Positions 59,547-64,000 of a DNA stretch of 64,000 nucleotides are shown here, piece by piece; positions within the stretch are counted from its first letter, which is position 1; each line of letters opens with the position of its first letter. A program made the position numbers and the translations under genes. Under the pieces are notes generated by a model that worked only from the letters and a program-made list of their open reading frames with translations, was not told where the DNA came from and did not search any database. The stretch comes from an uncultured Anaerolineae bacterium (lineage in GTDB: Bacteria; Chloroflexota; Anaerolineae; Anaerolineales; Villigracilaceae): positions 1 through 64,000 of the forward strand of contig CAILYI010000272.1 in the NCBI GenBank assembly GCA_903838415.1, given 5' to 3'.

Positions 59547-60749
59547 TTATGACATTTGCAAGACTTCGCGCACAATCGGCAAAGCCCAATCGATGGTTTC
59601 TTTATCAATGACCAGCGGCGGCGCAAAACGGATCACATAATCGTGGGTTTCTTTGGCAAGAATCCCCTTGTGCTGGAGCGCTTCGCAGAAGCGGCGCGCG
59701 CCGCCTGAGTCCTTGTTCAATTCAACGCCAATCAACAATCCACGTCCGCGCACTTCCTTGACGTGCTTGCTGGGAATTTCGGACAACTGTTCCATGAAAT
59801 AATTACCCAATTCTGTGGCGCGTTCGGCTAGTTTTTCATCCACCAGCACCCGCAGGGCAGCGCGGGCAACGGCTGCCGCCAACGGATTTCCGCCAAAGGT
59901 GGAGCCGTGTTCGCCAGGTTTGAAAATGCCCAGGATTTTCGTATCCGCTAGCACTGCGGAAATGGGATAGAAGCCGCCGGAAAGCGCCTTGCCCACCACG
60001 ATCATATCCGGGCGGACGTCTTCGTGGTGGCTGGCGAATAATTTCCCGGTCCGGCACAGGCCGGTTTGGATTTCGTCCGCGATGAACAGGACGTTGTTTT
60101 TCTTGCAGATTTCAGCCACCCGCTTGAGATAGCCCGCAGGCGGGATGATGACTCCGCCCTCACCCTGGATTGGCTCCAACATCACGGCAGCCGTATTCGG
60201 GGTGATGGCAGCTTCAATTGCCGCGGCGTCGCCGTAAGGCACAGTGACGAATCCGGGCGTGAAAGGTCCAAAATCATCCCGATATGCCGGTTCAGTTGAA
60301 AAAGAAACGATGGAAATGGTGCGGCCGTGAAAATTACCCGTAGCTGTGATGATCTCAGCCTGATGACGCGCCACGCCTTTGACGGTGTAAGCCCACTTGC
60401 GCGCCAGCTTGAGAGCGGTTTCAACCGCTTCCGCGCCGGAATTCATCGGCAGGGACATTTCGTAACCGGTAATTTCAGAAAGTTCTTTGTAAAGCAGGGG
60501 AAGCTGGTCGTTACGGAAAGCGCGCGAGGTGAGCGTGACTTTTTGGGCCTGCTCAACGAGCGCAGCCAGGATTTTGGGATGGACATGTCCCTGGTTGACT
60601 GCCGAGTAAGCCGAAAGGCAATCGAGGTAGCGGTTGCCTTCCACGTCATAGACCCACACTCCTTCAGCTTTTTCGATGACGACATCGAGCGGGTGGTAGT
60701 TGTGCGCACCGTACTGCTCTTCGATCTGGATAAATTCCTGCGTGTTCAT
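59547..60749 (-). CDS. rocD: Ornithine aminotransferase
   Basis: A 400-residue class III PLP aminotransferase. It begins [46 protein letters not shown], which is specific for ornithine delta-aminotransferases, and contains [16 protein letters not shown], the PLP-binding Asp in [15 protein letters not shown] and the PLP Lys in [12 protein letters not shown], then [13 protein letters not shown]. It moves the delta-amino group of ornithine to 2-oxoglutarate, giving glutamate semialdehyde. It lies downstream of argF (same strand, 117-base gap with a REP-like unit and a hairpin). Arginine/ornithine breakdown or proline interconversion is the likely context. Confidence 0.95.
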   Translation of the reverse strand: MNTQEFIQIEEQYGAHNYHPLDVVIEKAEGVWVYDVEGNRYLDCLSAYSAVNQGHVHPKILAALVEQAQKVTLTSRAFRNDQLPLLYKELSEITGYEMSLPMNSGAEAVETALKLARKWAYTVKGVARHQAEIITATGNFHGRTISIVSFSTEPAYRDDFGPFTPGFVTVPYGDAAAIEAAITPNTAAVMLEPIQGEGGVIIPPAGYLKRVAEICKKNNVLFIADEIQTGLCRTGKLFASHHEDVRPDMIVVGKALSGGFYPISAVLADTKILGIFKPGEHGSTFGGNPLAAAVARAALRVLVDEKLAERATELGNYFMEQLSEIPSKHVKEVRGRGLLIGVELNKDSGGARRFCEALQHKGILAKETHDYVIRFAPPLVIDKETIDWALPIVREVLQMS

Positions 60750-60774
60750 GGTTTCCCTTTGGAGTAAAGTTTTG

Positions 60775-60805
60775 GCTCGCCCCGAGCGCCACGCAGTCGA
60801 GAGGC
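60775..60805. repeat. Degenerate copy of the CCCTGAGCG...TCGAAGGG repeat
   Basis: The segment CCCCGAGCGCCACGCAGTCGAGAGGC matches the REP-like unit at 18741-18772 in layout (C-run, GAGCG, CGCAG, GTCGA, G-run). Both lie just after the start codon side of a minus-strand gene. Confidence 0.45.
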
Positions 60806-60813
60806 ATTTCAGT

Positions 60814-60848
60814 GGCAGACAGGCAGTTTTAATAACTGCCTGTCTGCA
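60814..60848. terminator. Long hairpin between argF and rocD
   Basis: GCAGACAGGCAGTT (60815-60828) pairs perfectly with AACTGCCTGTCTGC (60834-60847) around TTAAT. No T tract follows on either strand, so it may slow or partly stop transcription after argF, or protect the mRNA end. Confidence 0.65.
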
Positions 60849-60866
60849 ATAAATAAAACAATTTGA

Positions 60867-61790
60867 TCAGGCAACTTCAAATAAACGTGCCAATACCGCC
60901 TTCTGGGCATGCAGACGGTTGTGCGCCTGCGGAAAAATGGCTGAATGCGGCCCATCGGCCACGTCATCGGTCAACTCATGGTTGCGGTGCGCCGGAAGGC
61001 AGTGCATCACGATCACATCCTTGTCCGCTTCGCTGACCAGGCGGGCGTTGACCTGGTAAGGAGGAAAGACCGCTTCGCGCCGGGCAGTTTCTTCTTCCTG
61101 CCCCATGCTGGTCCAAGTATCAGTATAGATGACGTGCGCGCCGCTGACAGCCTGGTGCGGATCGGTCAGATAGGTGATTTTCGCGCCGCTGGCCTGGGCC
61201 AATTTCGCGCCGGTTTCCATGGCAGCTTTGGGCATGTCATAACCTTCGGGATTAGCGATGGTGAAATTCGCGCCAAGCATGACCGAGATGTGCATCAGGG
61301 AAACTGCCACGTTGTTGCCATCGCCTACATAGGAGACGTTCAAGCCCTTCATCGAGCCGAATTTTTCAATGATCGTCTGGGCATCGGCCATGGCCTGGCA
61401 GGGATGGCTGAAATCGCTCAGTCCATTGATGACTGGCACGGAGGCCCAGCGTGCCAGCTCAACCACATGTTCATGCTCGAAGACACGCGCCATCATGCCC
61501 TGGACATATCCAGAAAGCACGCGGGAAACATCCGCAATCGATTCGCGTTTGCCCAAACCGATTTCGGCAGGCGAAAGATAAAGCGCGTCGCCGCCCATAT
61601 GGCGCATGGCCATATCAAACGAGACACGGGTGCGCAGGCTGGGTTTCTGAAAAATCAGCGCCAGCACCTTGCCTTTAAAAAGTGGCTTGTTGCCACCGGC
61701 AAAGTGTTCTTTCTTTAACCGGATGGCTACATCCAAAATGTCCTGGATTTCTGCGGGAGAGTAATCGGACACGTCGAGGAAGTGTTTCAT
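60867..61790 (-). CDS. argF: Ornithine carbamoyltransferase
   Basis: A 307-residue enzyme joining carbamoyl phosphate and ornithine to citrulline (or the reverse in catabolism). It has the carbamoyl-phosphate site in [16 protein letters not shown] (SLRT variant of STRT), the second site HPCQAMAD, the ornithine site region and [18 protein letters not shown], where Cys is the conserved catalytic residue. Length is normal. It heads the minus-strand run argF, rocD, ald, CoA-transferase. A leader of up to 200 bases upstream (61791-61997) has no clear gene; it contains a TACAAT hexamer and a CCGTCAG/CTGGCGG palindrome. Confidence 0.95.
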   Translation of the reverse strand: MKHFLDVSDYSPAEIQDILDVAIRLKKEHFAGGNKPLFKGKVLALIFQKPSLRTRVSFDMAMRHMGGDALYLSPAEIGLGKRESIADVSRVLSGYVQGMMARVFEHEHVVELARWASVPVINGLSDFSHPCQAMADAQTIIEKFGSMKGLNVSYVGDGNNVAVSLMHISVMLGANFTIANPEGYDMPKAAMETGAKLAQASGAKITYLTDPHQAVSGAHVIYTDTWTSMGQEEETARREAVFPPYQVNARLVSEADKDVIVMHCLPAHRNHELTDDVADGPHSAIFPQAHNRLHAQKAVLARLFEVA

Positions 61791-61997
61791 AATGGGTGAT
61801 CCTTATCAAGTTTGGATGGACCGCTCCGCCTGCAACCAACCGTCAGTTCTGGCGGACGCAAAACGAAGGGTAAAAATGTGGCACGCGCCACTCCACGCAG
61901 AAATCGGGAACATGATCGCGGCCGCGTTAAAATTGTATCACAGGCGGTTTCACGGATCATCTTGCCTGTGTCACGATTTGAATTGACGTTTATCCTG

Positions 61998-62900
61998 TCA
62001 CGCAGCCCGGAATTTTTTCCAATACCGCACCAGACCATCGACCGACATGCCAATCGGATTCGCCAACCGATAAGCATCGGAAACTTCCAGAGAAAGCCCC
62101 TGCGCCAGGCTTTGCGCATCCATCAAGTCCATAAACCGGTCGCGCAACAGCTCCACAGACGGATTTTCGGGCATGTTCTGGTTCAACCAGTCTTCGGCGG
62201 CGTTCAGCGCCGCATCAATCGAATCGAAATGCCAGTCCACATCCTCGAAAATGCCAAAATGCGTCGGCGCAATCCGCTCAAATTTCATCGCGCGCAGGCG
62301 GGAAATCGTCTCGCGCCATTTTTCGAGATGAAATTCCGGCGGCGGCATCGGCACGCGCAAATATGAATAGCCCGGGATGCGCACCGCACCGACATCCCCG
62401 CCAAAGCACAAATCTTCAAATTGATAGGAATTATGGTGCTCGGCGTGCCCCGGGGTATGCAGCGTCCGAAAACGCAGGCTGCCCACCACCACTTCCTCGT
62501 TATCTTCCAAAATGGTCAATTTTTCAGCGGGAACCGGCAAAAAATCTCCCCACAGGGTATCCATCAAATCCCCGTAGATGCGACCAGCGCTGACCAGCAA
62601 TTTTTCGGGATTCAGCATGTGCGGCGCACCCAGCGGATGCACAAAAATCTGCGCGCCTCGCGCTGCCAGGCAACCCGAAGCCCCGGCATGATCCAGGTGA
62701 ATGTGGGTCAACAAAACGTGCGTGACGTTTTGAAGGCCGTACCCGCGCGCTTTCAGCGCAGCTTCAAGCGCTAAAACCGTCGACCCGGGGCCAGATTCCA
62801 CCAAAACGACGCCGTCACTGTGCTCAAGCATGTAGCTGGCGATCGCCAGCGGTCGGCCCTGGAAATTCAAGTCGATAGTGTGGATGGGTGTGCGTGCCAT
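61998..62900 (-). CDS. Metallo-beta-lactamase-fold hydrolase
   Basis: The ATG at 62900, with an AGGAGA ribosome-binding site, is preferred over the track start at 62981, giving 300 residues. The zinc motif is HIHLDHAG (HxHxDH), with later ligands His in HTPGHAEHH, Asp in LCFGGDVGAV and His in PTHFGIF. The first residues (IHTIDLNFQGRPLAIASYMLE) resemble glyoxalase II-like and other uncharacterised MBL-fold hydrolases. Substrate is unknown. The start lies 34 bases inside the end of the DUF58 gene, so the two are likely translated together. Confidence 0.88.
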   Translation of the reverse strand: MARTPIHTIDLNFQGRPLAIASYMLEHSDGVVLVESGPGSTVLALEAALKARGYGLQNVTHVLLTHIHLDHAGASGCLAARGAQIFVHPLGAPHMLNPEKLLVSAGRIYGDLMDTLWGDFLPVPAEKLTILEDNEEVVVGSLRFRTLHTPGHAEHHNSYQFEDLCFGGDVGAVRIPGYSYLRVPMPPPEFHLEKWRETISRLRAMKFERIAPTHFGIFEDVDWHFDSIDAALNAAEDWLNQNMPENPSVELLRDRFMDLMDAQSLAQGLSLEVSDAYRLANPIGMSVDGLVRYWKKFRAA

Positions 62901-64000
62901 GAACGATTCTCCTGTTGTCGATGCCCGGCGGCAAATTCCGCCAAAAGTTCGCCAAGATTGGCGTTGTTGTATACTTTGCAAACCGGAATTCCGCGCTGTT
63001 CGAGCTTGGTCGCCAATTCTTCGGAACCTTCCGCGCCGCCAAAAGAATGCGCCATCAGCAGGATGACGACCGGGCGCAGGTTTCGGCGCTGGAGCAGCTC
63101 CACCGCCACCAAAGCGACATCATCTCGAACGGATGAAGTGATCAGCAGCGCGCTCGAACCAAGCGGCATTTGCGGCGAATGGAGATCGACCAGGCTGGCG
63201 AGGGATAAAGTGCCTTCCCCTGCAACGAAGGCTAAAGTCTCTAGAACTTTGCTTTCCTGACGTTCGCTGCGCTCTGCCGGGATGACGGTATAGACCGGCC
63301 CATCGGTCACGAACCCGACGGCGCGGCGCTGCTCGATGAAATAATGCGCCAACGACGCGGCGAGACTGACGCCATATTCCAACGTTGATGGCGGCAGATG
63401 AACCTCGGGGCGGCGCGAAAAAATCCAGTTATCGCGCGCAACGGGGGTTTCGTAGGGCAATTCAGCCTGAACCATGCGCTGCGCATCGAGAAATATCCAC
63501 AACTCAGATTGGGGGTCCTGCTCGAACTCCTTGACCATCAATTTTCCGCGTCGCGCCGTTGATGGCCAATGGATACGCTTCAACGGGTCGCCCGTGACGT
63601 ATTCGCGCAGTCCGCTGGCATGCGGCGTAACCTCGTACGATTTGCGCTGGATGGCTTTTCCGCCAGGCAGCAGGCCGGTTAGCGAGGGAAAGTCGCTGAT
63701 CGGGATAATCAATGGCAGCACGAGCAAGGATGCAGTCGAAGGAAAAGTCTGTTTAACGGTAAAAAAGCCAAACGGGTCGCCAGAGGTCAGCGTGGTCGGC
63801 CCAAGCGGGAAAGCACCTCTTTGGGTGAGCCAGGACCGGGCCAGGTATGTCCGGTTCTCTTTTCCACTCAACCAGGTCAATAAGCGTGAACCAGCCGCAG
63901 CAGGCAGATTGGTTTCATTCTTAACTTCGACGAACAGGCGCGGAATACGACTGGGGTTGACGAGTTCATAACTTTCTTCAAAAATATCGCCCACGCTGGC
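62867..64000 (-). CDS. DUF58-domain protein, 5' end outside the window
   Basis: The frame is open to the window edge (the GTG used as start by the track is internal; the residues before it, Ala-Ser, still continue). The visible 377 residues include the hallmark DUF58 segment GLREYVTGDPLKRIHWPSTARRGKLMVKEFEQD, and LLPGGKAIQRKSYEV before it. DUF58 proteins usually have two N-terminal membrane helices (not seen here), then a vWA-like region, and are encoded next to MoxR AAA ATPases and transglutaminase-like proteins. Their function is not settled; a chaperone or cell-envelope role is proposed. It overlaps the MBL-fold gene downstream. Any moxR or transglutaminase gene would be beyond base 64000. 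Confidence 0.9.
   Translation of the reverse strand, partial: ASVGDIFEESYELVNPSRIPRLFVEVKNETNLPAAAGSRLLTWLSGKENRTYLARSWLTQRGAFPLGPTTLTSGDPFGFFTVKQTFPSTASLLVLPLIIPISDFPSLTGLLPGGKAIQRKSYEVTPHASGLREYVTGDPLKRIHWPSTARRGKLMVKEFEQDPQSELWIFLDAQRMVQAELPYETPVARDNWIFSRRPEVHLPPSTLEYGVSLAASLAHYFIEQRRAVGFVTDGPVYTVIPAERSERQESKVLETLAFVAGEGTLSLASLVDLHSPQMPLGSSALLITSSVRDDVALVAVELLQRRNLRPVVILLMAHSFGGAEGSEELATKLEQRGIPVCKVYNNANLGELLAEFAAGHRQQENRSWHAHPSTLST

Overview
The window looks like a chromosomal segment of a bacterium in the phylum Chloroflexota, most likely class Anaerolineae. This is inference from gene content, not from a marker tree. The clues are several lipoproteins with Pro/Thr linkers (one carrying an NBR1-like Ig domain), Tad-type pseudopilin proteins with a Thr-Pro tail, a NuoC-NuoD fusion beside NuoB and NuoI, an anaerobic-type 2-oxoacid:ferredoxin oxidoreductase, ATP-dependent PEP carboxykinase, and many sensor kinases. 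Coding density is high, codon use looks even, and no rRNA, tRNA or CRISPR array was seen.

Layout. 1-0.2 kb: the 3' end of an IS200/IS605 tnpB. 0.2-8.4 kb: an EamA transporter, a three-gene phosphorelay on the minus strand, trmFO, an M28 peptidase and another sensor kinase. 8.4-14.8 kb: hflX behind a structured leader, pepF, a saccharopine dehydrogenase-like protein, a two-gene SLATT (DUF4231) plus TIR/deoxyribosyltransferase-like module, and a SUI1/YciH protein. 14.9-22.7 kb: lipoproteins, a haem-binding lipoprotein, pckA, an aspartate aminotransferase with a long structured leader, fabD and rpmF. 22.7-27.8 kb: prfB with its programmed frameshift, ftsY, osmC-like, trxA, a lipoprotein and murA with Asp in place of the catalytic Cys. 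27.8-32.6 kb: prepilin peptidase and three Tad-type secreted proteins. 32.6-37.5 kb: a glmS ribozyme with glmS, a KASIII-like enzyme and a Cys/Met-metabolism PLP enzyme. 37.5-43.7 kb: a SufR-like regulator divergent from iscX-nuoB-nuoCD-nuoI, then mrp/apbC and ricT. 43.7-50.4 kb: PIG-L deacetylase, GNAT, M20 amidohydrolase, a GntR regulator with korAB, and a HicBA pair whose toxin has an in-frame stop. 50.5-50.7 kb: a 193-bp MITE-like element with 9-bp target duplications. 50.8-57 kb: aspA, arfB, an EamA transporter, a large membrane protein and pyk. 57-64 kb, minus strand: argF, rocD, ald and a CoA-transferase, then a metallo-beta-lactamase-fold protein coupled to a DUF58 protein that runs off the window.

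How it works together. Several genes meet around oxaloacetate, aspartate and pyruvate (pckA, aspartate aminotransferase, aspA, ald, pyk, korAB), with reduced ferredoxin from korAB and a Complex I peripheral arm encoded nearby. The argF-rocD-ald-CoA-transferase run suggests amino-acid interconversion or fermentation. The nuo genes appear tied to iron-sulfur status: a SufR-like regulator faces them across a 38-bp near-perfect palindrome that touches the -35 box of a strong promoter, and the first operon gene is iscX.

The most interesting items are the SLATT/TIR-like pair, the SufR-like/iscX/nuo switch, the MITE, and a three-codon leader ORF before hflX. A recurring promoter layout also stands out: a -10 box only 6-10 bases before the start codon, suggesting leaderless mRNAs.
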